Shown here piece by piece: positions 10,246-22,225 of a stretch of DNA of 64,000 nucleotides. A program made the translations under genes and the position numbers. Numbering within the stretch: the stretch's first letter is position 1; the number at the start of each line of letters is the position of its first letter. The DNA comes from Gymnothorax reevesii (Eukaryota; Chordata; Actinopteri; Anguilliformes; Muraenidae): positions 7,834,501-7,898,500 of the forward strand of contig CM056574.1 of assembly GCA_029721435.1 (NCBI GenBank), written 5' to 3'. The notes beneath the pieces were generated by a model. The model saw only the letters and a program-made list of their open reading frames with translations, searched no databases and had not been told where the DNA came from.

Positions 10246-12390
10246 AATTAGAGAAGTAATAGAGTGGTAATATGGTAGTAATAAAGCAGTAATAACAGTA
10301 TAGGCAAACAATATCTGAGGAAAATTTATGGTAGTAGAATTTGTTAAATGGTAATTGTTTAATAGTTACGATAATGATCTGGCAGCAGACCGTAAATGAG
10401 CAACAATTTGCTGGCGACAGTACATTCTGGCAGCACTTCACAATCTGCAACGCCAGCTTTTGTCTTCCTTCATGGGTCAATCTTCATGGGCAATTTAGGC
10501 ACACATTGGGTCTACTGCTGGGAACTAAAAATGACTGATCTGGCCTCTGCAAACAGTGCACAAGACGTGCTGTTAAACATGTCACAGAGTTTGATCCTGA
10601 AAAATATATTTCAATTTAAAAAGCCAAAAGAAAAAAAAGCCATTAACTTAAAAAAAAAAAAAATGTGCGCAGCCTTTGAGACCAATTTTCTCACTTTGTT
10701 TTCCACATCGATGTCCAGTCTATTCCTTGACAAAATGACAACGTGAAATGAAAACCATTTTGAGTATTTCCACCATAGAGTGGCCTGTGTTTCAGACTGC
10801 CAGGGAAACGACGAAGGCGGCGGGCTGTTTTGCGGCCCGGGCAAACCAATCGAAATTGAATAACTGACAGGTTTTACATGTCTGTTTTTTTTCAGCGGGG
10901 TGCTGGGGTTCGCCCGTCTATAAACACAAGGATAACAGCTCCTGAGAAACACGTCGGGCGCTACAATACTCGCACAGGTTAGCGCGCTGGCTAAGGAGCG
11001 GCACGTCCGATGTCGTTTGCGCGAGTGCACGTGCGATCTGTGGCCTCACGGCAGGCCAGGGAGAGGATGCTATAGTTAGTGCATCCCGAGCAGCATGTAT
11101 GTAACGAGTGACACCTGCCGTATGAGGTCATGAGACGAGAGGGAGAGAGAGAGAGAGATAGAGAGCCGTCGCAGGGCGGTTAGCAGTAAGCTAATGAGCT
11201 CCGCTGGGGCCTGAGATTGACAGGAGGAATGACGCTCGCAGTGCATACCATGGCGGAGCGCGGCTTCAAACCGTCTCCCTGCTCTTTACTAGGAAGCAAA
11301 TGAATGAATACATAAATAAAAAGGGGGGGGGGTAAACAAAATGTTTTTTTTTTGTTTTTTTTTCACACTGAGGTAAGTTTTTGATTTTTGCAGAAAAATA
11401 AATACAGCAGGGGAGGTCAGAGGTGAGCCTTAACTCTGCATCTCCAGGCCTGTTCCGGCAGATCCAATCGCACTAACCCACTTCTGCCCCTCTCTGTCCA
11501 ATCATAAGAGGAGTTCGGAGAGGGGGAGAGCTCAGGTATGAGTTTAGGCCTCTGTCTGACTCTGATCTGTAAATCTTCAGTCACCCTCCTCTCACTGATG
11601 CAGGTTTGAAAGAGTTAAACACAGTACTTCACCCCTCCACAGCTTTACAGAGTTTTAGCTCCACCCCCAAACAATGATAGAGTGTCTGCGATTGGTGCTC
11701 ACCCTTCCATAGCGGTCTGAGGTGTGCACTGTGCACTAGCAAGGCTAGCTCTACGCTGCAGTCAGCTATTAATAGATGCATGCTACTATTTTAGTAGAAT
11801 TATACCTACACAGTATGCAGAATTTGCGCATCAGGGGGTGTCCATTGAGAAGGTCTCTCCATTTTCAGGACGCTCCAGGAGAGATGCCGGAGAGAACAGT
11901 TGAGAGAGAGGGTGAGAAGCTCGAATCCGCTGCCCTGCTTGGCTCATGTCTGCAAGCTCTGATCGAATATTTCCACGCTGCGCGACCCAAATCTACGCAA
12001 AGCCATGCAAATGTACCTCTTGTCCCCACCATTCTGGCCTCCCACAGGTCCACAGTTGCCTCTGAAGCATTTGGTTCCCTGCCGACTCCACACTAACACG
12101 AACGGCAGTGTTACTGCAAGTGGCCTCCGCAAGGTCTATTAGCGCTACCTCCCCGCTAGCAGTGTAAGGCTGTTTCAACTGTAATTTTCAAGTAGCACCA
12201 TGTAAAACGGACTTGGACTGTAGGCGAGAGCAGTGAAGTGGACAGAAGCATCAGCCGAAGGGTATTTCAGCGTAAATTTCAGCAGCGCGGCATGAAGAAA
12301 TTATACTAGGCCGAGAAGAATCAGAGTTATGGAGACAGACTACTGCGCCCATATGCAGGACGCTAAACGATGTTATTTTGAAGCGTTTCG
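10246..12390. other. Unique noncoding sequence with small simple repeats
   Basis: Contains an A run at 10651-10663, a GA tract at 11136-11163 and a G run at 11322-11331. The 139-codon minus-strand frame at 10611-11030 and the 106-codon plus frame at 11776-12096 are unrecognised, lack splice support and look like chance frames in GC-richer DNA. Confidence 0.4.
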
Positions 12391-12394
12391 GTAG

Positions 12395-12690
12395 CTGGGT
12401 GGCATGGTGGCGTGAAGTGCAGCACTGTCGCCTCACAGCAAGAAGGTCGAGGGTTCAGATCCAGCCTCGGGCCTTTTCCGTGCCGAGCTCGTGTGGGTTT
12501 TCTCCAGCGACTTGTCTGCTCCCGCAGTCCAAAGCCTGGAGATTCAAAATCTCGTAGGAAATGGCGTGTGACTGAATGATGTGTGTGGCCCGCAATGGGC
12601 TGGCAAAGTGTCATGCGTGTTCCTGGCTCTCACCCATTGCATGCTGGGATACGCTCCAGCCTCCCTTCCCCCGCACTGCGGAGCCAGCCA
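12395..12690 (+). mobile_element. DANA-like tRNA-derived SINE, copy 1
   Basis: The head GGCATGGTGGCGTGAAGTGC and the words AGCACTGTCGCCTCACAGCA match the tRNA-like head of the zebrafish DANA type SINE family. The B box is GGTTCAGATCC (12452-12462). The body has the expected CCTTTTCCGTG, TGGGTTTTCTCC and CAGTCCAAAG blocks, and the 3' part CATGCTGGGATACGCTCCAGCC. The copy has many substitutions and no clear A tail or target duplication, so it is old. The minus-strand frame ending Leu-Asn-Pro-Arg-Pro-Ser over the B box is the usual antisense artefact of these SINEs. Confidence 0.88.
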
Positions 12691-13313
12691 AGCACTCCAT
12701 TATTAACCCTTCTTACGTCGCGTCGCTGCACTGTTCTCAACTGCGGTTTGTTTTTTCCGTCTGAAAGCTGGGTTTGGATCTCGCAGCTTAAGCGCTATGA
12801 TAGAGGTCTGTAATATACTCACAGTGTGAAGACAGAGATGATTAGCGGCGCGTCAGTAAGACCGCACTAAATGGATGACGGCCTAATGGGATTCTGTTGT
12901 GCTGTGGCATAGCGTACACAGAACCATGCATCTACTGGTCTTCAGTTATAAAATAATTCAGGAGTTTCAAATCGCGTAAAAATGGCTTTTTGAATACTAT
13001 ATGTTATCATTACCCATCGTTGACCACACATCTGCGCAAGTTTTTTGGATCAAGAAGAAAGTGGGAATAAAATATACTCAGCCAAAATAAAAACTTCACA
13101 CTTGTTTGGAGGTCAATAAGTTGTACATACAATAAATGAGGTTTTAAATAATGATTTTATTTAATTTTGTACTCATTTAAAGATGGTGTATCATAAAAAT
13201 AATGTCCATACTGTAACCAGTTCCACTGGAAATGCTACAGAAATCCAAGAGTAAAAATGGTAAGTTACAACTTGAAGAAGAGCAGTGCACAGGCGATTAC
13301 GTATGGTTTGAGG
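12691..13313. other. Unique AT-rich noncoding sequence
   Basis: No gene or named repeat recognised. Confidence 0.4.
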
Positions 13314-13752
13314 CACGTGACCATATGAGAGATGTGCAACTGAGCTCACGATAGCACATTAGAGTGACATCTCGGAAAAACAAGTTTTTACAGTTAATTA
13401 TTCGTTGATTTTCAATGCCATGGCTGTCAAACATTCAGCGTGAACGTGCCATTGGCATGCTGAATACGGAAACGTCCGTCACTGACGTTGCAAGGGTTAT
13501 TGGATGCAGTCAATGGACTATCCATGATCTTCGGACACGTCTCCAACAAACTGGCACCACAGCTGACCGACCTCGTTCTGGTAGCCCACGTGTGACGTCA
13601 AAAGCAGAAGATCGACAAATTGTCTTACGTCATTTGCATAATCGATTTGTCACTGCAACGTCCACTAGGAATGAATTGTTTAGAGGTCGTGTAACTGCCC
13701 AAACTAACGTGCTAACGTGAGCTCATTTGCACATCTCTCATATGGTCACGTG
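13314..13752 (+). mobile_element. Internally deleted Tc1-like transposon
   Basis: A 49-bp inverted repeat bounds the segment: 13314-13362 pairs with 13704-13752 (both start CACGTGACCATATGAGAG reading inwards) with about four mismatches. Between the arms sits only the first third of a Tc1-family transposase gene. The right arm directly follows the truncated frame, so the middle and end of the gene were removed in one deletion, giving a nonautonomous derivative. The TA dinucleotides expected as target duplication do not abut the arms, so the arms may be internal parts of longer, decayed termini. Confidence 0.75.
13415..13720 (+). pseudogene. Tc1-like transposase, N-terminal fragment
   Basis: A 101-codon frame from ATG matches the DNA-binding part of Tc1-family transposases. 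Residues ~1-60 form a paired-like helix-turn-helix: LSNIQRERAIGML, then TSVTDVARVIGCSQWTIHDL. A basic linker DRPRSGSPRVTSKAEDRQI follows, with a second helix region LHNRFVTATSTR. The normal protein is roughly 340 residues with a catalytic DDE/DDD triad; all of that domain is missing here because the frame runs into the right inverted repeat and stops. The frame is still open, which suggests the deletion is not very old or that decay is slow. It could bind element ends but cannot catalyse transposition. Confidence 0.9.
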
Positions 13753-16700
13753 ACTAGGAACACGAGGAAACATGGTTTTAGCTTAAAGTACGCTCGCACG
13801 GGCTACGTATCTGCGCACGTCGGAGTTGAATTGTGTCATGATGTCTTTGACAACGCATTTACCCCTAGTGATAATAAAAACTTTTATTAACAGTTTCAAG
13901 AATATATTTGCAAATTTATGAGTATGAAGTTTCTTTTTTGTTTTTTTGGTCAGTAATTGGCCCGGCAATCACAAGTGCCATTATTAGCCATAGCCCACAG
14001 TGTGGTTATGCACAAAAAATAACTTCCCTTTATTTAACCAAGGATGTCCCGGATTAAATAAAGGATAACTAAAAAAATAAAAACACAATAACATGAAGAT
14101 TTGCGATGTGTTGCTGCAGTTCATTTCAATGAGTGTTTTGGCTAAAACACCTGAGGTGACCCTGGATGGAGTCTGTAGCTCTGAGTGGGGATGTCTGTCG
14201 CTCAGGGGCTCAGGTCTGTGACACTGATGTCGCTGCTTCAGTCATCCTTCATTACGCTGTTTGATCGACCGTTCAGAAACGGAGACAGAATGTTCACAGT
14301 CTGAGCGGCGAAGTTCCCCCGACACCTCCCACCCACAGCCACCTGTGCACATTCTGCCCCGTAATTAACACAATTACATCGTTAAATGGAGCAAAAAGCT
14401 TCTCTGTCCGACTGAGACCAGAATAGCCCGCGCCTGCAAACACTGCCACTGGCTCTACCCAGCGGCTTCAAAAACAGGAACTCTAGCCAAGAATCCACAA
14501 CATCCGCTTCCTGTCCGTCTTAAAAACGTCTAGGGTAACACATCTCACAGTGCTAACTAATTCCATATGTCCTGTGAAATCAGAAAATTGAAGATTTATT
14601 GGAAAATTTAGAAAAAAAAAAAAATTTTTTTTTTTTTAATGACGCATTTCGGTCATTTCTTAAATCCATCAGCTGGATCGGTGATGAATGAATGTTTAAC
14701 TCATCACGAAAAATGAAAGTTGGGACGTTTTTCAGTTCATGACAATTGTGAATTTTATGGTCATGCACTGGAATTTCTGGCCAGCTTCAGGAAGAGGATT
14801 TAAAAAGTGTCCATGTGAAAGACTGTTTAACTCACAACAATATGAACAGTATGAAACAATATGCAAGATAAACAGCAAACGATACATACACATCAATTAA
14901 GTTTAAGTCAATTAAGATGATAAGTTAAATAGCCAATGTAGAGTGTTCACATACGATTTGAGTTTTTCTCAAATGCTCTGTTACATATATGCTGCCACTT
15001 ATACTGCGCATATGTATTTCATACAGGCATACAAATAGCATTAAGTAGTCCCACGATAACTAATGTAGATGAAAGTATTATATCAACGTAAAATTGTCAT
15101 ATATTAAGCTGAAATTGTATAGATCCGTACTAAAAGACCGTACACTCTAACAAGATGAATTACTGTATATATACACAATATAAAATATTTTACAATGTAA
15201 GTATGTATAAAAGAAAGAACATGAGCAAAATAATCAATTTGTAATCATTACGGGAAGTGTGGCAGGCTTTATGAGCCTGTGCATGTGCCTAGAGCGGAAT
15301 GTTCCGGTCCTGCACAGCTCCCCAGTGAACTGAAGGCAGAGGGGAGCAGCATTTAGGAGAGGGTTTTCAGCGGTAAATCAGTGTGCACAGATGTAATATC
15401 GCTTTCCTCTGCATGTCTCTCTTTCGAATGCAGTGGCAGTCCATCGCTGGGAAAACACTCAAAGGATTTCCCATCCCGAGGAGGCTTCGGGCGGTAATTT
15501 TTGGCGCCGAACGAGAACCAGTCGCTCGTTATCGAAAAGCCAGAAGGAGTGGAGTATGTTCTCGGCGAGTCGACTCTGAGATACGCACCTCGCGCGGCTG
15601 TTTGGTTCAGCGAATCCGCGGTCGGCGTCACGCCTCTCAGAAGGACCCTAATCTTGCGACTTCGTTTCTCCCGAAATCAGCGGGTTGGAGAGGAGAGCCG
15701 GGCATCCTGCGGCACCGAGCAAGAATTAAACTCCCGCACAAAACTTTGCGTTATTAATCATTTAAAAACTTCTCTGCTATCAACAAACTTGAAGCATTAA
15801 ATGAACTGTCGTAAAAATCATGCCTGGTGTTTGTTTCACAATCATTGAGCATCAAAAAACGCTTCTGTTAAACATAATCGCAAGGGATGCTTGAATGATG
15901 AGTGATTCTGAACTTTTGACTTTTGAAACTCCGTGTAAAATTCACAGTAACCAGTAATGCCCTCCGGCATGAAGACTTTTTCGCATGAATGAGTAAGTAC
16001 ATGTCCATATAAATATATAAGGCATCAGGAGATATGTAGCCGAGAGGAAATGTGCTGTACTGGCTACTACTGAGTTCAAAGCAGGGTGAGCCAAAGAATA
16101 TATGGCGAACTGTATTTAATATGTTGCTTATATAAGCTCATCATGTTACACGCCTCTCTAATTTACACGAACACGCACAATCATTATTGAATGTGCATCG
16201 GCACAACTCTCAGTACGCTCTTGTTTTTTACTCACAACAACAACTCTCCTGTTTCTCTAACAATATAACACTGTCCTATTTGCGTGTGTTTCTATACAAC
16301 TTACACAGCATTTGTGCGTGTCTCATTAGACAGAGCTCCAATAAATGTACCTGAATGGGTGTGTGTTTTCTAATTACATAGGTTACACAGCGTTCCTTTG
16401 TCCTACTACACGCAGCTTACATGTTCCTGCATGTGACTCCATAGAAACAACTTACAAAACGTTCTTGTTTGTCTCAACAGAGGCAACTCCCACAATTTTC
16501 TTATTATTGGGTCTCTGCACACAAGTTACACAGCAATCCTCTGAATGTCTTACAACACAAAATGCTCCTGTGAACGTTGTTAAACTTTGTGTTACTCATG
16601 AAATGGACATGAGTGCATCATCATATGAAACTCAACCAGCCAAAGTGCATCTGCGCTCACGAAACAGATGTGCGGCTCCCGCGGTGCGGCCGATCACGGC

Positions 16701-17460
16701 AAATACTCCCCGCGTTTCATCTCTCCGCTTGTGAGACAGAAAGCAGGCCGCCGGCTCGTCGCTATTTTTTTTTTGCGTCTGCGGGACATCGAGCGAGCTG
16801 CGTCTAATGAAGTGAGGTGTATCCGCACGGCGTCATGTCGGAAGGTGAGAACCGAAGCAGCGGCGCGTATAACGAAGCGTGAAAAGACGCTGATATCAAA
16901 GGAGAGAAAACCATCAGTCGCGGCAGAGACAGCATCCAAACAGCGCGCTCGCACCCAAATTGGAAATGCCAGTATCTATGAACCAGGAAGGATGAGGAAA
17001 TTATTCCCCTGGAATCTAGTGGCAATGGTGCATTTTTGCTCTTAAATGCAACACAACCAAAACTATGAGGACACGCCTTTGTCCAGGGCTGTTTTTTATA
17101 GTCTGGTCTGGGCTTTTCAGTTCCACTGACGCTATAGCAAACAATAGCAGGCGAACTGATTCTGCACTTCCAACAGTCTGGGGAAGGTTTTTTTTTTTTT
17201 TTCTCCAGTTCCAAAGGAGCAATTCCCTTGTGCAGAGAGGGACGTCCGTGCGGTGGTTTGTCGAGATCAACTGAAAATCTGACTTTGAGCCAAACCCATT
17301 CACTGGGTCACAAGTCTCATTGGGCTGGAATAGGTGCAGACTCTCAGCAGCAGTGTTCTAACAACAAGCGGAAGCCGTCCGAGAAGAGCAGAGACTGTTA
17401 TTGTAGCAAAAGTTGGGGACCAGGTCAATATTAATGCCTGTGATTTCGGAATGAGATGTT
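13753..17460. other. Unique noncoding sequence
   Basis: Contains A/T homopolymer runs at 14610-14638 and short poly(T) near 16766 and 17189. Frames at 15383-15757 (124 codons) and 16668-17045 (125 codons) lie in GC-richer DNA; both are Arg/Ser-rich, unrecognised and lack exon signals. Probably intergenic or intronic. Confidence 0.4.
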
Positions 17461-17912
17461 CTTTGGTGCTATTCTAGTCCATTTAGACCGTACCTTTGAC
17501 ATTGTGGATCATAGGATCCTTTTATCACAGCTTGAACAGTGTATAGGTGCCAAATGTACTGCCCTCATATGGTTTGAGTAATACTTGACAGACAGGACCA
17601 TCCGAGTATGTAAATATTCTTTGACTTGGACCCCACTTACTTGCGGCATCCCTCAAGGCTCTATTTTGGGCCCAATGCTTTTCTCATTGCATGGGCCGCC
17701 ATAAGAGCCAATTTTTATGATATACAAGTTTATCAACCAATAATAAACAAAATTAATGACTCTGTGCAGTCTTTGCTGAATTGCTTAAAAGATATCAAAA
17801 CCTGGCTGGTGTTAATCTTTCTAAATCTTAATAAAAATAAGACCGAGAGCATTATGTCTGGACAACCTGACCAATTGCTAATGGCTCTTTGGTTTGTTGG
17901 TCTATTGGGGAT
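17461..17912 (+). pseudogene. L2/CR1-type LINE reverse transcriptase relic
   Basis: Conceptual translation shows reverse transcriptase landmarks: a TFDIVDH block (catalytic motif A region, where LINEs have AFDTVDH), then WF..YLTDRT, then the conserved PLTCGIPQGSILGPMLFSL block. After a frameshift comes NFYD.IQVYQP, a degenerate version of the YADD-type catalytic motif, then SLLNCLKDIKTWL..NFLNLN-like and NKTES blocks. At least one stop (after WFE) and one frameshift break the frame, and the catalytic YADD box is damaged, so the copy is dead. The order and wording fit the L2/CR1 group common in fish. It is 5'- and 3'-truncated. Confidence 0.85.
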
Positions 17913-18464
17913 GTGAGTAAAGGGAAGGACAAAAGGACTGAGGAATCAAGGATACAAAAGTCTTTTAGGCGAGCGGAAAAATCCTTGCTTTTGTGAGCAT
18001 CAGTTAAAAGCCACAGGTTACAAAGGATGGTCTTCCATATATCAAACATTCCAGAAAATTCCTCCTCATGCTGGGATTCTCCAGGATGCATTTAGCTAGT
18101 CGGAATGTCCTTAAACACGGCGGACTTAAAATGAACGACACGGACCCAGGACACAAGCATGGATACAATCAAAGTGACTGTAGGTGAACCAGAGTCACAG
18201 CTGCAACAACAGCACCCAGGATTTCAAATTGAACTGTACCATACATATACTTTTCATTAAAAACATCAGTTAACCATAAAAACAAGCAGAAAAAGGAGGG
18301 AGGCGGGGGGTAAATGACACATTAATGATGGCAGGCCTGGACTAATGCCGTAACACACATTCACAGGCCCACGTCAGCTCCCTCTGGTGTTCCCCTTGTC
18401 ATTGAGTAATTTAGGTTACTGCACTCAGCTGTTTACAGGAACACGGTATGCATTTTCACTGGGG
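17913..18464. other. Unique noncoding sequence
   Basis: No gene or named repeat seen. Confidence 0.4.
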
Positions 18465-18465
18465 A

Positions 18466-18580
18466 GAGGCCCATACGATTGGCTAATTAGCCAGTCCAGC
18501 CACAAGAGAGAGGCCATACCATTGGTTAATTAGCTCGAGAAGCCACAAGAGAGGTAATGCGATTGGATAAATTCAGCGAT
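18466..18580. promoter_or_regulatory. Short tandem repeat of CCAAT-like and homeodomain-like sites
   Basis: About 2.5 copies of a 41-43 bp unit. Each has ATTGG (reverse CCAAT) at 18478, 18521 and 18562; the first two are followed by CTAATTAG (18483-18490) and TTAATTAG (18526-18533), a classic homeodomain core. GCCACAAGAGAG is also repeated. The function is inferred from motifs only. Confidence 0.35.
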
Positions 18581-19507
18581 ATTGAGTCGAGGGAGGCAGG
18601 CAGAGACTCAAGGGATTGGAGGATGGTGTTTCATATATAGAATTAATGAAGGCTTCCGGAGACTTCTATGAACATAGAATCTAGCCAATACTGCGCATAA
18701 ACAGAGCCTCTAGATTATATAACTACAACACAAGCAGCTGCAAATGCTCCAAGACACAAACACAGAGTCCTGCACATAAAACAAAAGGGGGCGGGGAAAA
18801 TACTCGTAAATCACATTTTGTGCCGGCGCTTGCTGTAAACATTAAGTAGTCCAAGATTGAGTTCGTTGGGAGGGTTTCATAATGGGAATTGTGAAACTTT
18901 AACGAGGTCATTTGTTTAATAGCGGTAAAATTAGGGTGTTTTCTCGCTCGACGCAGAGAAAATCGTGAGACGGTAATGACTGTTCCATCCCATGAGCTTT
19001 GCTTTCTCCACTGCCTAAGTAACTGGGGTGGTTTAAAACAAAATGGCGGCGAAACACTGCTGAGAGGGACAACGTTTTCCCTCTGCCAGATTTAGAGGCA
19101 GCGTCGAGCACGCTAATGACAGCAGCGGAGCTCGCAGGTCATCAGAACAGATGCATCATGGGAGATGTTTCAAGCTCTGCCACTTCATGAGAACCCGCAA
19201 CAAAGTGCTCCACTGGGGAAAACCCCATTTAAAAACCTCTCCGGTGCAGGGCTGTTCTCACAAACTGCCAAAATACTCACAGAAATAAAGCGAAGTGGGC
19301 AGCAGCCGGGTGCATTCAGATAAGAGATTAGATGCGCAGAAGCGTTTAATGGTTAAGCAGATAGTTTGAATTTTGACGGCTCTGCAGTCAAGCAGGTCCA
19401 TAAACTATTCTCCACCTCAGCTTGCGTGCCAGGACTCGGGTCTCAGCGAAGGAGATCGTTCACGATGTGGGCAGGAAATGTAACCTCAGCCAGAATAACT
19501 GCGTTAC
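18581..19507. other. Unique noncoding sequence
   Basis: No gene recognised. The right half (18900-19330) is moderately GC-rich with TAATGA words and could be regulatory, but nothing decisive is visible. Confidence 0.35.
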
Positions 19508-19630
19508 TCGGCAGATGCTTTTATCCAAAGTGACTTACAATTGATTTAGGCATGCAGGGACCTCGCTCAAGGGACCAAACAGGGGCCCCGGCCACCAGTC
19601 TCCATGACGGCCAGACAAGCACCGTAACCC
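19508..19630 (+). repeat. Teleost interspersed repeat fragment
   Basis: Contains CAGATGCTTTTATCCAAAG followed by TGACTTACAA and, after a gap, CTCGCTCAAGGGAC and ACCGTAACCC. This word order is very common in fish genomes as a dispersed repeat. The copy is short and diverged. Confidence 0.7.
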
Positions 19631-20305
19631 TTTAAAAACCCATAGAATCATTTTTAATTGGACAGCACAGCTTGTCAATTAGGAAAATGGCTCATTTAAA
19701 GGCTATTTTGTACTTTCACATGAATTGATTTATTGAAGAAATGAGAGTCTAACCGATCAATGCATGTTCTGCATGCCTAAACATTAGCTGGAGTGTTGTC
19801 ATGGACACGGGTCAAGTGTTAGTCATGTTTGTTGCCTGGTTACAAGAAGCCTCTTACGGGGAACAGGATTTTCTGTGACCCTTCCTTCCCTGCAGTGCAT
19901 AGGCATTGAGAAAACTCAGTTTTGGCTCCGTACTTCTGTGCATTAGAATTGAAAATGATGAATAAGAAGTTCATGTTCCTTTGATTTGAGGGCATTTGCA
20001 TACGCGGAGTTTAGACTGTGCGGGAACTGCAGCTGACGCACAAATGAAACTGCAGCCTCCGATGGCGGCATGAATCTCGCATGGTTAATTTTCATCGCAT
20101 AAACACTTTATGTAATGCAGTGAAATAAAGACTCCCTCACCAAGGAAATGACAAAGAACTGCCAAGTGCTGTTGGCTCAGATTCACTGGGAATCAAACCA
20201 ATTATGGTGTGTGCGAGTGTATGTGTCGGGGGGGTTCATATTAAAGATGGAAAAACCATGTTTTTAAATTGGTATATGTTGTGCTTTACCCTCTCAGTGA
20301 TTTTT

Positions 20306-20535
20306 GCTGGTGGGGTATGGTCATGCCATTTGTCTGTCCGTCCATCTGTCCTATCGTGGATTGTTACCGCCTGAGCTTGCGAACCGTAGTAGGGACAGAC
20401 CTCAAATTTAGACAGTTCATGCATACTTGGGTGTTTCTAGAGGCCTATATGATGTGTAGGTCATAGGTTCATTTGTGACCTCATTTTTTTTTTTTTAGGT
20501 CAAAGTTCGGCCACGCCCAACTGTGAGGCTCACTG
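20306..20535. repeat. Diverged interspersed repeat, TCTGTCCGTCC type
   Basis: GTGGGGTATGGTCATGCC, then TGTCTGTCCGTCCATCTGTC, then AGGTCAAAGTTC. It has the makeup of the GACAGAC/AGGTCA-containing dispersed repeats seen again at 22.2-22.4 and 24.1-24.6 kb, here inverted. The family is not named with certainty. Confidence 0.45.
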
Positions 20536-20687
20536 AGGCTGTGTATTGCGCCAAGAGCAATTTAATTAATATCTGCTGTACATCTACAATGCAGATGGAG
20601 GCGCACACAGCTGGTCTACACATTTACAGTGCAGATCTAACTGCAGAAGTGCATTCCTCCTGAACAAACACGGCCGAATGTGCATTC

Positions 20688-21359
20688 CAGTGGCGGCTGG
20701 CAAACTGGCGATAGGGGAGGCGCAGACCATCCCATAAACTTAATGATTGGTCATGACCTGCTTTCAATCATTTGTTTAAATTAACATTAAAGAAATTCCA
20801 AAAGCTCTTAACATTATCAGGTGTGGCCAGTTTTCATGAATAAAACATACCTGTCAACTCTCACGCACTCGGCATTTGTTTTAGTGCCATATTTACGTTC
20901 CCCTGCTGTAGTCTGCAATTAATCAAACAACGCATGTGTGAGAGATTCTCGCACGGAATTGAAGTCATTGTGCATGGAGGTTAATCAGTTTCACCAGCGT
21001 TATGATCCGGACTTCTCACGCTTTTCTTTACTAAGGGGTTGGAAGCAATGCGTGTGTTTCATTATCGTTTAAATAGTTCAAATGAAATGAGATCATTTGA
21101 AATGGCTTTATACAATTCCATTGCTTCCAATGATCTTATTTCATTTAAACTATTTAAACGATTTAAACAAGCACTGAATGCGTGAGGGTTGACAGGTGTG
21201 CGTTCTTAATGAAACCTGGCCACACCTGATAATGTTGAGAGTTTTCAGAGTTTCTGTAATGGTAATTTAAATGGATGATGGAAAACAGGTCGTGACCAAT
21301 CATTACTTTCAAGGGATGGGATTCAGCCTTCTCTATCGCCAGTTCACCAGCCACCTCTG
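20688..21359. mobile_element. Nonautonomous DNA transposon with long inverted repeats (672 bp)
   Basis: The left end CAGTGGCGGCTGG pairs with the right end CCAGCCACCTCTG. The arms stay complementary for about 190 bp (20688-20880 with 21170-21359), including matching blocks such as ATTATCAGGTGTGGCCAG against CTGGCCACACCTGATAAT. A second hairpin sits at the core (21067-21166). The left arm holds about 180 bp (20885-21060) with no partner on the right, so the element is asymmetric. The flanking 8-mers GTGCATTC and GTGGACAC share five positions, a weak target duplication. CAG ends hint at hAT, but classification is uncertain. No transposase is present. Confidence 0.75.
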
Positions 21360-21747
21360 GTGGACACATGCGCTCTGATCAGATGACATTGAATACTGAG
21401 TAACTGCCAGAATTAGCCTTCAATCTCCATTAACCTTTTTTAAATGCAATTTACTAGCAGATTTTTGAGTCATGGCACATCTGGGAGACCATAAAGATGC
21501 ATGTTTACACTTAAGGACATTTTTTTTGTATAATTTGCATATATATTTGCTTTGTATAATCAGCAGTCATAAATATGTTTATGTTATGTATGTTATAGTC
21601 TGAATCACACTAAACAGCTGGTCCAACAAGATGTTAAGTCTCTGAAATACTAACCTGAAAGCCAGGGAAGGTGAATTTTTACTAGTAATTGACTATGAGA
21701 CGGTCACTTAACAGCAGATATTTTGCACTCTTCAGTCTGAAACTTAA

Positions 21748-22102
21748 AGGTGCACTATGCAAGTTTGTCGATATCACTACTGTTGACATTTGAATTCAAA
21801 CAGAACAGAGGCAGCTCGCCCCTCCCTCCATAGTTCCCTTTCTCCCATGCTTCCGTAACTGTCAACTCTTGTTGGTGATTGGCCGGGACGGTTTGTTATC
21901 TTATGGGGCAGAGCCTGTGCCCCTTGTGTTTATTTGCAGTTTGTGACGCCTGAGCAGTCTCCAGAGCCCAGTTTTTTTTATTTTTTATTTTTTTTTTACA
22001 GTGAATTCAGGGGCAGGCAGCTAGCGGATCGTGGAGAGATGTCGGCGAATTGAGACAAAAATATAATCGCGCAGGAAATAAGCAAACTTGCATTGTGCAA
22101 CT
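21748..22102. mobile_element. TTAA-target miniature element (Kolobok-like), 355 bp
   Basis: TTAA stands on both sides (21744-21747 and 22103-22106). The ends are inverted repeats: AGGTGCACTATGCAAGTTTG on the left and, read inverted from the right, AGTTGCACAATGCAAGTTTG. TTAA duplications occur in piggyBac and Kolobok superfamilies; the end sequence resembles fish Kolobok-type miniature elements. It contains a poly(T) run but no coding frame. Confidence 0.75.
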
Positions 22103-22225
22103 TTAACATTAACATGACTAGAAGAACTCTGAGAGTGCAAACTCAACAGGGCAGCACAGTCGAAATCTTGCAGACTGAACATGGCTCGTAAGAAACTTAA
22201 GGTGTCCGCAACATGAGATTTTGAG

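Noticed and set aside
12363..12614. Minus-strand frame with a Leu-Asn-Pro-Arg-Pro block
   Set aside because: The well-known antisense artefact of the tRNA-like head of this SINE family.
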